Assembly (NCBI GenBank): GCA_050184115.1
Contig: JBFXAQ010000004.1
Span: 310,001-374,000 of the forward strand
Length of the DNA stretch: 64,000 bases
Origin: JACKNG01 sp050184115
Lineage (GTDB): Bacteria; Pseudomonadota; Gammaproteobacteria; Ga0077536
Direction: 5' to 3'
Within the stretch, counting starts at the first letter, position 1, and each line of letters starts with the position of its first letter. Below, one piece after another: positions 25,408 through 33,193 of this stretch. A program made the translations under genes and the position numbers. The notes below the pieces were generated by a model. It ran no database searches and was not told the DNA's origin. It saw only the letters and a list, made by a program, of their open reading frames with translations.

Positions 25408-26496
25408 ATGACGATGGATTTCGGACTCTCATCCGACCAGGTGCTGATGCAGGACACCTTGGCGCGTCTGCTCGACGACGTCGCCCCGCTCGAGCGCGTG
25501 CGTGCCTGTGCCGACGACGATGGCGATGCGGGCAGGGACATCTGGCAGGCGCTCTGCGAGATCGGCGTAGCGGGGCTCGTCATCGATGAGCGTCATGGCG
25601 GCTCCGGACTGGGCATGCTCGACGCCGCGCTGGTTGCGCAGACGCTCGGCGCGCACGTGACGCCGGCGCCGTTCATTGCCAGCGCGGTGCTCGCGCCGCT
25701 CGCCCTGCGCCTCGCCGGCAGCAACGAGCAGCAGGCCGCGTGGCTGCCGCGCCTCGCGCAGGGCGAGGTCACCGTCGGCCTCGCGCTGGCCGAGCACACC
25801 GGCGCGCGCGAGGACGCCGGGGTAACCGCGCGCGACGGTCGCCTCGCCGGTCGCGCGCTGTTCGTGCAGGACATCGGCGCCGACGCCTACCTCGTCGCCG
25901 CGCGCGACCGCTCGCTGCATCTCGTCAGGGCGGATGCGGCCGGGCTGACCCGCACGCCGCTGGTCACCGTCGACCGCACGCGGCGCTGGGGCGAACTCGC
26001 ATTCGCGGACGTCGCGGCCGAAGCGCTCGCCCAGGGCGACGCGGCCAGCACGCTCGCCGCGCTCATCGACGTCGGTCGGGTGATGACGGCCGCCGACACC
26101 CTGGGCGCTGCGCAGTACATGCTCGATGCGGCCGTCGCCTACGCCGGCCAACGCGAGCAGTTCGGGCGGGTCATCGCGTCCTTCCAGGCCGTCAAGCACC
26201 TGTGTGCCGAGATGGCCGCCGCGCTCGAACCTTGCCAGGCGCTGGTGTGGTACGCGGCGCACGCGCTCGATGCCTTGCCCGGCGAAGCTCATCTCTACGC
26301 CTGCCACGCCAAGGCGCATCTCGCCGAAGTCGGCACGCAGGTGGCCAAGACCGCGACCGAGGTCCACGGCGGCATGGGATTCACCGATCTGCTCGGCCTG
26401 CACTACTGGTTCAAGCGCATCGGCGTGAACCGGCAGAGCTTCGGCGGCCCGGAGCGGGCGCGCGAGGATGCGGCGCGGGCGCAGGGCCTCGCGTAG
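25408..26496 (+). CDS. acyl-CoA dehydrogenase, partner subunit
   Basis: The 362-residue acyl-CoA dehydrogenase homologue is more divergent than its upstream partner. It has GVAGLVIDERHGGSGLGMLD, the QREQFGRVIASFQAVKHLCAEM region, and C-terminal ATEVHGGMGFTDLLGLHYWFKRI. It lacks the YGGT/S-NEIQ catalytic-loop context, as the non-catalytic or FAD-contributing partner often does. Its 4-bp gap from the upstream gene implies a heteromer. ATG 25408 or 25414 are both possible starts. Confidence 0.88.
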   Translation: MTMDFGLSSDQVLMQDTLARLLDDVAPLERVRACADDDGDAGRDIWQALCEIGVAGLVIDERHGGSGLGMLDAALVAQTLGAHVTPAPFIASAVLAPLALRLAGSNEQQAAWLPRLAQGEVTVGLALAEHTGAREDAGVTARDGRLAGRALFVQDIGADAYLVAARDRSLHLVRADAAGLTRTPLVTVDRTRRWGELAFADVAAEALAQGDAASTLAALIDVGRVMTAADTLGAAQYMLDAAVAYAGQREQFGRVIASFQAVKHLCAEMAAALEPCQALVWYAAHALDALPGEAHLYACHAKAHLAEVGTQVAKTATEVHGGMGFTDLLGLHYWFKRIGVNRQSFGGPERAREDAARAQGLA

Positions 26497-26538
26497 TCAG
26501 CGCAACGTGGCGGCGGGCGCCGCTTGCTGTGGCGCGCG

Positions 26539-26802
26539 TCAGCCCATATAGCCGCAGGCGCCGCCGCCGCAGCACGGATTGGGGTTGCCGCAGGCCGGCG
26601 CGACGCCGCTGCCGAGATGTTCGCTGCGGACCACGCCGCCCGTGCCGAGGACCTTCTCCACCGGCGCGTCCGGCGGCGTACCGGCAGCGTCGACGCCGGC
26701 CAGGGCGGCCAGTTCGGACCAGGTGGCGACGCGGTGGCTCATGGCGTGGCGCACTTCGAGCGTGCGGCCATTGTGGTGACAGACGTAGTCGTAGGTCGGC
26801 AT
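26539..26802 (-). CDS. FmdB-like zinc-ribbon protein
   Basis: The product is 87 residues. The N-terminus MPTYDYVCHHNGRTLEVRHAMS matches the FmdB/CxxC_CxxC regulatory zinc-ribbon family start (M-P-x-Y-[DE]-Y-x-C). The usual second Cys of the first pair is replaced by His (CHHNG). The C-terminus ends in a Cys/Gly cluster CGNPNPCCGGGACGYMG. The start ATG 26802 is fixed by the motif. The metal is probably Zn but could be Fe; function unknown. Confidence 0.8.
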   Translation of the reverse strand: MPTYDYVCHHNGRTLEVRHAMSHRVATWSELAALAGVDAAGTPPDAPVEKVLGTGGVVRSEHLGSGVAPACGNPNPCCGGGACGYMG

Positions 26803-26889
26803 GGCAATGACGGTTGTGATTGACCGGCGCCGATTGTAGCGCCGGCGGCGCAGCCGCCAAGTACGGGATGCTACGGATGGCGCGCGGGA

Positions 26890-27738
26890 TCAGGCGTCCC
26901 CGCGCAACTGGCGGGCGAGGGTCCCCAACGCGTCGATGCCGCGCAGCAGGCCGCGCTGATCGTCGCCACGCAGGATGAATACGAGGACGTCGTAGCCGGC
27001 GGCCACCGCCTGCATGGCCTGCTGCGGATCCGTCGGCGCATCCATCAAGGCGAGTGTCACCGTCGCGCGCGCCCGGCCGTGTTCGTCGCAGGCGCGGGCG
27101 AGGTCGGCGTGCGGGTCACCGGGATAGACGTCCGGTCGCACCAGCCAGCCGTCGGCCCAGGCCGCGACGCGGCCCGGCACCGCGCGCGAGTTGGAGCCGA
27201 TCCAGATTGGTGGGCCACCGGGCTGCCGGGTGGGGAAGGCCGGGCAGGGACTGGGCAGCGTGACGAGTTCGCCGCGATAGACGGGTGCCGCCTCGCACCA
27301 CATCGCGCGCATGGCGGCGACGCGTTCGCGCACCAGCGGCCAGCGTTCGGGGAAGCGACTGCCGTGGTGGGCCATGGCCTCGCGGATGAAGCCGCCGGCG
27401 ACACCCAGGACCAGGCGCCCATCCGCGAGGTGGTCGAGCGAGGCCACCGTGCGCGCCGTGACGAGCGGTTCGCGCTGGGTGAGCAGGCTCACGCTGGTGC
27501 CGAGGCGAAGGCGTGTCGTCACCGCGGCACAGGCCGCGAGGGTGACGAAGGGATCGTAGAAGCGCGCCAGCAGGCGCATGTCGCCGCGAAACTTGTCGGG
27601 CGCGCGGCGCGTGAGCGGGACGTGGCTGTTCTCGGGCAGGAACAGGGCATCGAGCCCCGCGGCCTCCGCCGCGGCGGCGAGGCGCGGCGGCGCGTCGTCG
27701 TGGGGATGGCCGGCGAGGCAGACGGCAAAGGCGGTCAT
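26890..27738 (-). CDS. LLM-class flavin/F420-dependent oxidoreductase
   Basis: The 282-residue product is a luciferase-like TIM barrel with AAAEAAGLDALFLPENSHVP, TTRLRLGTSVSLLTQREPLVTARTVASLDHLADGRLVLGVAGG and GGPPIWIGS, all typical of the LLM family. Residues resemble the F420/FMN subgroup of TIGR-type 'probable F420-dependent' enzymes. The substrate is unknown. A paralogue is at 51024-51869. Confidence 0.88.
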   Translation of the reverse strand: MTAFAVCLAGHPHDDAPPRLAAAAEAAGLDALFLPENSHVPLTRRAPDKFRGDMRLLARFYDPFVTLAACAAVTTRLRLGTSVSLLTQREPLVTARTVASLDHLADGRLVLGVAGGFIREAMAHHGSRFPERWPLVRERVAAMRAMWCEAAPVYRGELVTLPSPCPAFPTRQPGGPPIWIGSNSRAVPGRVAAWADGWLVRPDVYPGDPHADLARACDEHGRARATVTLALMDAPTDPQQAMQAVAAGYDVLVFILRGDDQRGLLRGIDALGTLARQLRGDA

Positions 27739-27761
27739 TTCCCGATTCTAGCGAGGTGCCC

Positions 27762-27829
27762 GGGGTCTGACCCCAAGAGACAAGCCGTTGATTGGAGGGG
27801 GGCGGGCTCTCCCAGCGGGGTCTGACCCC
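27762..27829. repeat. REP-like palindrome pair
   Basis: GGGGTCTGACCCC occurs at 27762-27774, followed by a 6-nt spacer and the accessory motif CAAGCCGTTGATT at 27781-27793. A second palindrome is at 27817-27829. They lie between the LLM and deacetylase genes, which diverge. Confidence 0.85.
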
Positions 27830-27949
27830 GCAGCGTCGACCCCGCAGCGTCCGTCGCCGTGCAGCACCGGCGTGACCATGCGATGCTTGCGCGCGGCGCG
27901 TGGCCGGGGTGGTGACGTGTCGTCGTCCGTCAGTCACGAGGAATCCCGC

Positions 27950-29065
27950 ATGAGCACCCGTACCGCCTTCTTCCACGACGAACGCTGCCTGTGGCACAGC
28001 ACCGCCGGGCTCTTCGCCCTGGTTGCACCGGTTGGTGGCTGGGTGCAGCCGCCGGCCGGTGCGGGGCTCGCCGAGTCGCCGGAGTCGAAACGCCGCGCGG
28101 TGTCGCTGTTGCAGGTCTCGGGCCTGGCCGAAAAGGTCGATTTCCGCTCCGCGCCGCTGGCCGACGAGGAGGACCTGCTGCGCGTGCACCCGGCTGCGTA
28201 TCTCGAGAAGTTCAAAGCCCTGTCCGATGCCGGTGGTGGCGAACTCGGGCCGTTCGCGCCGTTCGGGCCGGGCAGCTACGAGATCGCCAAGGTCTCGGCC
28301 GGGCTCGCCATCACCGCCGTCGATACCGTCGTGGCGGGCACCTACCGCAATGCCTATTCGATGTCGCGCCCGCCCAGCCACCACTGCCTGCCCGATCAGC
28401 CGATGGGTTTCTGCCTGCTCGCCAACATCTCGATTGCCATCGAGGCGGCCAAGGCCAGGCACGGCGTCGAGCGCGTGGTCGTGCTCGACTGGGACGTGCA
28501 CCACGGCAACGGCACGCAGGCCGTTTTCTACGAGCGCGACGACGTCTTCACCATCTCGCTGCACCAGGAGAACTGCTTCCCACCCGGCTACTCCGGCGCC
28601 GAAGAACGCGGCCGGGGCAAGGGCGAGGGCTTCAACATGAACATCCCGCTGCTGCCGGGCGGCGGCGATGCCGGCCACCGCTACGCCATGCAGCGCATGG
28701 TGATCCCGGCCATCGAGCGCTACCGGCCCGACCTCATCGTCATCGCGTCCGGCTACGACGCCAACGGCGTCGACCCGCTCGCGCGCATGCTGCTGCACAG
28801 CGAGTCGTTCCGCTGGCTGACGCACGAGGTCATGGCGCTCGCCGACAAGCACTGCGACGGCCGCCTGGTGGTCGTCCACGAGGGTGGCTACGCCGAGTCC
28901 TACGTGCCGTTCTGCGTGCACGCCGTGGTCGAGGCCATGAGCGGCGAGCGCACCGACGTCGTCGACCCCATGCTCGAGATGTTCCAGGCCTGGCAGCCCA
29001 ACGCGCGCTTCGAGGCGCTGCAGCGCGAGATGATCGACGAGATGGCGGCGCTGCACGGGCTGTAG
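27950..29065 (+). CDS. class II histone deacetylase family protein
   Basis: The 371-residue arginase/deacetylase-fold enzyme carries the class II HDAC/acetylpolyamine amidohydrolase hallmarks: SRPPSHHCLPDQPMGFCL with the tandem His, VLDWDVHHGNGTQAVFY with the Zn ligands Asp and His, and IASGYDANGVDP with the third ligand Asp. The active-site distal HEGGYAE is present. Bacterial members deacetylate acetylpolyamines, propionyl/acetoin conjugates or lysines; the substrate is unknown. The start ATG 27950 follows GAGGAATCC. Confidence 0.9.
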   Translation: MSTRTAFFHDERCLWHSTAGLFALVAPVGGWVQPPAGAGLAESPESKRRAVSLLQVSGLAEKVDFRSAPLADEEDLLRVHPAAYLEKFKALSDAGGGELGPFAPFGPGSYEIAKVSAGLAITAVDTVVAGTYRNAYSMSRPPSHHCLPDQPMGFCLLANISIAIEAAKARHGVERVVVLDWDVHHGNGTQAVFYERDDVFTISLHQENCFPPGYSGAEERGRGKGEGFNMNIPLLPGGGDAGHRYAMQRMVIPAIERYRPDLIVIASGYDANGVDPLARMLLHSESFRWLTHEVMALADKHCDGRLVVVHEGGYAESYVPFCVHAVVEAMSGERTDVVDPMLEMFQAWQPNARFEALQREMIDEMAALHGL

Positions 29066-29104
29066 CGATTCCGCGCGGAACAGCCGCGCGACTTGTTTCG
29101 CCCG

Positions 29105-30070
29105 TTAGTTCGCGACGCCTCTGATCTGTCGCGGGCTGGCGTCGAACTGCTGGCGAAATACGCGACTGAAGTGCGAGACGCTGTTGAAACCCCAGTCGTG
29201 TGCGATCTCCGTGATGGGTTTCGTGCGCTTGACCGGGTTGACGAGGTCGGCGCGAGCGCCTTGCAGTCGCTGCGTCAGGATCAGGCGTCCCACGGTCTCG
29301 CCCTCGGATTCGAACAACTTGTTCATGTAGCGCTGGGAGATGCCCAGCGCACTGGCAACCCGGCGTGCGCTCAGCTCTGGGTCGCGCAGGTTCTCCCAGA
29401 CGTAGCGGCGAATGCGTTCGACCTGGTAGGTCCGCGCATCCAACAGGTGATGCCCTGCTCGATCGAGTATCGCCGAGGCAAGGATGTTCAAGGCGCCGAG
29501 AACGAGCCCGCCCAACTGGCGCGCTTCGGCGGACGAGAGACCGTCGCGGTGCTCCGCGACGCTCTTCACGAGGTTCCAGACCACCGCGCTCACCCCGGTG
29601 TCCCCGGACATGGGGATGCCAACGAGGCGTTCCGAGGACAGCAGTTCGTGGCCCAGCAGCTGCGCGGGAATGCTGATCACCCAGACCTTCATGGCGCCGG
29701 AGAACGACAAATCGAATGGTCGGGTGCTGCGCAGGACGAAGATGTCCCCCGCTCGCGGGCGGGCGCACGTCTCGCCCTGTCGGACCTCGCACTCGCCGTA
29801 TTCGTGGAGCGTGACGAAGGTGCGCGGCGTCTCGCCGTGGACGAGGTGTTTCGCCGCACGCTTCACCGAATGTGCCGTGCCCTGGATCTCCAGCAGCTCT
29901 ACATCACCGAGAGCGTACCTGGCAAAGTTACCGTTGAAGCGTGCGGGGTCGGGCGCAAGGAAATCGAAGTGCACGAACACCGAGTCGATCAAGGTCCGCC
30001 ATTCGCTCAGACCCAGGCTCTGATAGTGCTCCGGTGCTGCTTGCGTCGCCTCCGGCTCGCGACTGGCCAC
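29105..30070 (-). CDS. AraC-family transcriptional regulator
   Basis: The product is 321 residues. An N-terminal AraC-binding-like/FeaR-type sensor domain (about 1-190, with LHEYGECEVRQGETCARPRAGDIFVL) is followed by two helix-turn-helix motifs at the C-terminus (LSARRVASALGISQRYMNKLFESEG and ITEIAHDWGFNSVSHFSRVFRQQFDASPRQIR). GTG 30070 is preferred because GGAGG lies about 9 nt upstream; upstream in-frame codons are not family-like. It is convergent with the deacetylase gene and 112 bp downstream of the metallo-hydrolase gene, so a regulatory target among neighbours is plausible but unproven. Confidence 0.85.
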   Translation of the reverse strand: MASREPEATQAAPEHYQSLGLSEWRTLIDSVFVHFDFLAPDPARFNGNFARYALGDVELLEIQGTAHSVKRAAKHLVHGETPRTFVTLHEYGECEVRQGETCARPRAGDIFVLRSTRPFDLSFSGAMKVWVISIPAQLLGHELLSSERLVGIPMSGDTGVSAVVWNLVKSVAEHRDGLSSAEARQLGGLVLGALNILASAILDRAGHHLLDARTYQVERIRRYVWENLRDPELSARRVASALGISQRYMNKLFESEGETVGRLILTQRLQGARADLVNPVKRTKPITEIAHDWGFNSVSHFSRVFRQQFDASPRQIRGVAN

Positions 30071-30182
30071 GGTGACTGCCCCTCCCTCCGACTGCGACGC
30101 GGCCTCGAATCCGCACGATAGCGCGTGGCAGATTCTGAGGTTCGCGGGCGGCGGGCGCAATGCGTGGCGGGACGTGCTCGGC

Positions 30183-31109
30183 TCAGTATTCGACCGCCAT
30201 TTCGCGCAGCGACGGTGGCCACTCACCTTCCCAGACCCAGCGGTCGCGCAGGATTTTCGCGCTGTACTCGAGCGCGAACGGCAAGCTTGCATCGGGGTAG
30301 TGTTCGCGCATGGTGGCCATCAGCTCCGCCGAGTTCCCGGATGCACCGAGCGCCGCGATGAAGCGCTTGATGTACTGGCGCGTGTAGTCGATCGACGCCG
30401 GCGAAAGGTGGTCCGCCGAGGGCGCATGACCGGGAACCACGACCGCGGGCTCCAGCGCGGCGAGGATGTCGAGTGCATCGAGCCAGGCCTGGCGCAGCGC
30501 GGGCGTCTTGCCGTCCGACAGCCAGGCATGGGCGTGGTCGAAGACGAAATCGGATGCGACGAGGGTCTTGATCGAAGGTATCCAGACCGCGCTCGAATTG
30601 GCCGCATCGCCCTGGAACGGACCGAGGATCTCGAGTCGTTGGCCTTCGAGCATGATCACGGGTTCCGCGAGGCTTTCGACGGCGACCTTGGACTTCGCGC
30701 CGTTCGTGCCGAGAACCTTCTTGCCCCAATACTCCAGCTTGAAGTCGAAGGCTTCGTTGACGTCTTTCGCGCTCGCCGGCAAGGACACCACGCGAGCTTC
30801 GGGGAAGGCGGCCGTGATGATCGGCAAGCCCATGAAATGGTCGGGGTGCAGGTGGGTGATGTAGATGTGTGTCAGGCGTCGCCCGGTCTCGAGGATCTCG
30901 GCCGCGAGGCGATGCGCGTTCGACAAGGTGAACTGCGCGTCGACGAGCACGGCATCCTTCTCGCCGTAGATGATGGTGGACGACACGCCGAGCCCCATGT
31001 GGTCCTCCTTCGACATGAAGACCTTGATTTGCAACGGGGCCGGCGCCTCACCGCGGGCAATGCCGGGGCAGGCCACGCACAGCGTGAGCAGGATGAGCAG
31101 GAGTTTCAT
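30183..31109 (-). CDS. secreted metallo-beta-lactamase-fold hydrolase
   Basis: This encodes 308 residues with a signal peptide (LLLILLTLCVACPGIARG). The MBL motif 1 is THLHPDHFMG (HxHxDH), with further ligands in SSAVWIP/DFVFDHAHAW and PGHAPSADHL. It is unlikely to be a lactamase; general periplasmic MBL hydrolases act on lactones, phosphoesters or thioesters. ATG 31109 has AGAGG at good distance. It lies 108 bp downstream of the MetE-like gene, on the same strand. Confidence 0.85.
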   Translation of the reverse strand: MKLLLILLTLCVACPGIARGEAPAPLQIKVFMSKEDHMGLGVSSTIIYGEKDAVLVDAQFTLSNAHRLAAEILETGRRLTHIYITHLHPDHFMGLPIITAAFPEARVVSLPASAKDVNEAFDFKLEYWGKKVLGTNGAKSKVAVESLAEPVIMLEGQRLEILGPFQGDAANSSAVWIPSIKTLVASDFVFDHAHAWLSDGKTPALRQAWLDALDILAALEPAVVVPGHAPSADHLSPASIDYTRQYIKRFIAALGASGNSAELMATMREHYPDASLPFALEYSAKILRDRWVWEGEWPPSLREMAVEY

Positions 31110-31217
31110 ATGGGTGACCTCTGATTCGTGCCAAGGAGTTCTTGCCGGGGTTGCGGGCCTGGCCACGGCCGCGGCGATCGGGGTGGATGCAGGACGCCGA
31201 GCGTTTCGCTCACCGCC

Positions 31218-32315
31218 TCACAGGGCCTGCAGGGCATCGATATGCAGTTGCAGCAGCCCCGCGATCTGCGCGGCGGGGCGGCGGCCGAAGCCGCACTCGG
31301 TGGCCACGCCGAATTCGGGCAGCACGGCCTTGGCCGCGCTGATGCGTGCCCGCGTACCGGCTGTGCCGTCCGTGTGATGCACGAGCCCGAGGTAGGGCGT
31401 CGCGGCGCCGATATCGAGCCCTGCGAGCGGCGCGAAATAGGCGGCGTCGGTCCGGTTGCGCGGTACGGCCATGTGCACGTAGTCGACGCGCCGGCCCGCG
31501 TGGCGGTGGCCGAGGTTGGCCATCTCCACCGACAACGCGAGATCCTCGGGTTCGACCTTGTGTACGTGACCGAGGTCGCCGTAGCACAGGTGCAGGCCCA
31601 TCAGGACGGTTTCCGGGATGCTTGCCGCCATACGCGCGAGGGCGTCGCACCAGCGCGCCTGGGGCGACGCGTCGAGGCGATAGGCGAGTGGTGGTCGACC
31701 GGTGTAGTCGCCCAGCGCCGCGGCGACCACTTCCATGCACACGTCCCACTGGATGCTGAGCTCGGTCGCCGGAACGGCGTGCAGTATCGAGCGGAGATCG
31801 CGCGCGAGCGCCTCCTCGTAAGCGCCACGGACGCGTTCGTAGCCCTCGCGATCAGCGATGAACCAGCGCAGCGCACTCTCCGCCAGGGGCAGGCATACCT
31901 GGAACCTGACGGCGGGCGCGATCACGCCCGCGGCTTTCAACCGCGCGAAGACGGCATAGGATTCGATGGCGTGACGGGCGTAACCGGTGGTGTCGATCGC
32001 GATGGGCGCGGCGTCATGTTCGACCTCGAACGACCACATGTCGTCGAACGACGATGGCACCCAGTCTTCGTCGGCGGTACGCCATTCGTTGTCGATCGAG
32101 CCGACAGGCCGCGGGCGGTTGAGGGCGTGAATATGGGGATGACGGTCGAGGATGGTCGCGGCGAGAAAGGTCACCCAACTGCGCCGCTGACCGGTCTCGC
32201 CGTCCGGCAGCGCGAGAACCTTGTCGCCAAGCGCCGTTCCGCAGGTGCGAAAAACGGCCTCGGCATTCGCTTCGGGCACGCTGCCCACCAGGAGAACGGG
32301 TTGCGCGACTGCCAT
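31218..32315 (-). CDS. MetE/UROD-fold protein (cobalamin-independent methionine synthase-like)
   Basis: This 365-residue TIM-barrel protein resembles the MetE C-terminal catalytic domain: LPDGETGQRRSWV near the start, QVCLPLAESALRWF, LHLCYGDLGHVHKVEPEDLALSVEMA and the terminal TECGFGRRP. In MetE the zinc is bound by His, Cys, Glu and Cys; here HLCYG and ECGFG supply candidate His/Cys ligands. It lacks the N-terminal MetE half, so a methyltransferase with another acceptor is possible. GGGAG precedes ATG 32315. Confidence 0.75.
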   Translation of the reverse strand: MAVAQPVLLVGSVPEANAEAVFRTCGTALGDKVLALPDGETGQRRSWVTFLAATILDRHPHIHALNRPRPVGSIDNEWRTADEDWVPSSFDDMWSFEVEHDAAPIAIDTTGYARHAIESYAVFARLKAAGVIAPAVRFQVCLPLAESALRWFIADREGYERVRGAYEEALARDLRSILHAVPATELSIQWDVCMEVVAAALGDYTGRPPLAYRLDASPQARWCDALARMAASIPETVLMGLHLCYGDLGHVHKVEPEDLALSVEMANLGHRHAGRRVDYVHMAVPRNRTDAAYFAPLAGLDIGAATPYLGLVHHTDGTAGTRARISAAKAVLPEFGVATECGFGRRPAAQIAGLLQLHIDALQAL

Positions 32316-32593
32316 GCGGGGACTCCCATCGTCACGTGACGCTGGCGGTGGTGCCGGCAGCGCACGGGGGTCGTGAATGCTCGGGCGTCAGCCTACGTGC
32401 CGGCGGTGTCGCGGACTTGCCTGGCGTGGTACGGGCAGTATGCAGATATGGAAGTGCGGCCGTCGCGATGCGATGGACGCACGGCTATTACGGACAACTC
32501 CGTGTCCCTCACGGACAAGTGCGCGGGCTGGCGGGCGTGGATAATCGGATGCGCATGACCGGGTCGAGCCCCGACCCGGGGGAGGAGACAGGT

Positions 32594-33154
32594 ATGAGCA
32601 GACATCGTGTATTGCGCCGGACGCCTCGCCGCAGCCTGGCGGCGCTCGTCTTGACCTGGGCAACCGGGTTTCTGGTCGGCGCGCCGGCGCTCGCCGAGGG
32701 CGGTGGGGCGGAGGCGCAGCTGGCAGCCAACGAGGCCCTGGTGAGGCGCCTGTTCACGGAGGGCTTCAGTGGCGGCAACCTCGCCGTCGTCGAGGAGATT
32801 TTCTCGCCCGACATCAAGCTCGTCGATCCGAACCTGCCGCCCGGCATCGAAGGCGTCAAGGCGATCGTGAAGAAGAACAACGAAACCTTCGACGACTGGT
32901 CGTTCACGCTGCACGACGTGCTCGCGGTCGACGACAAGGTGGTGGTGCGCTGGACCGGTTCCGGCATCCACGCCCACAGTTTCATGAACGAGGCGCCGAC
33001 CGGTAAGCGGGTCGAGCTCAACGGCCTGTCGATCTACCAGATCGCCGATGGCCGCATCGTCACGGACTGGGTGATTCCGGACAACCTGCAGTTCCTCATG
33101 CAGCTGGGCGTGATACCGCCGATGGGCATGGCGGATCCCGGTCCGGCGCGATGA
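32594..33154 (+). CDS. secreted SnoaL-like (ester-cyclase type) protein
   Basis: The 186-residue product has a signal peptide (LAALVLTWATGFLVGAPALA). One SnoaL/NTF2-like domain follows: NEALVRRLFTEGFSGGNLAVVEEIFSPDIKLVDPNLPPGIEGVKAIV, KVVVRWTGSGIHAHSF, and GRIVTDWVIPDNLQFLMQLGVI. The pattern fits the SnoaL polyketide-cyclase-like or ester-cyclase family. Enzymatic or binding function is unknown; the periplasmic location is unusual. The next gene starts 40 bp downstream. Confidence 0.83.
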   Translation: MSRHRVLRRTPRRSLAALVLTWATGFLVGAPALAEGGGAEAQLAANEALVRRLFTEGFSGGNLAVVEEIFSPDIKLVDPNLPPGIEGVKAIVKKNNETFDDWSFTLHDVLAVDDKVVVRWTGSGIHAHSFMNEAPTGKRVELNGLSIYQIADGRIVTDWVIPDNLQFLMQLGVIPPMGMADPGPAR

Positions 33155-33193
33155 CGGCGCCGTGCCGCTGACAGTGCGCGGGCGGACGGCCTG

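Noticed and set aside
27116..29056. Long antisense frame across the deacetylase gene
   Set aside because: It covers the deacetylase and part of the LLM gene on the opposite frame, has no domain or signal and ends in random Arg-rich sequence.
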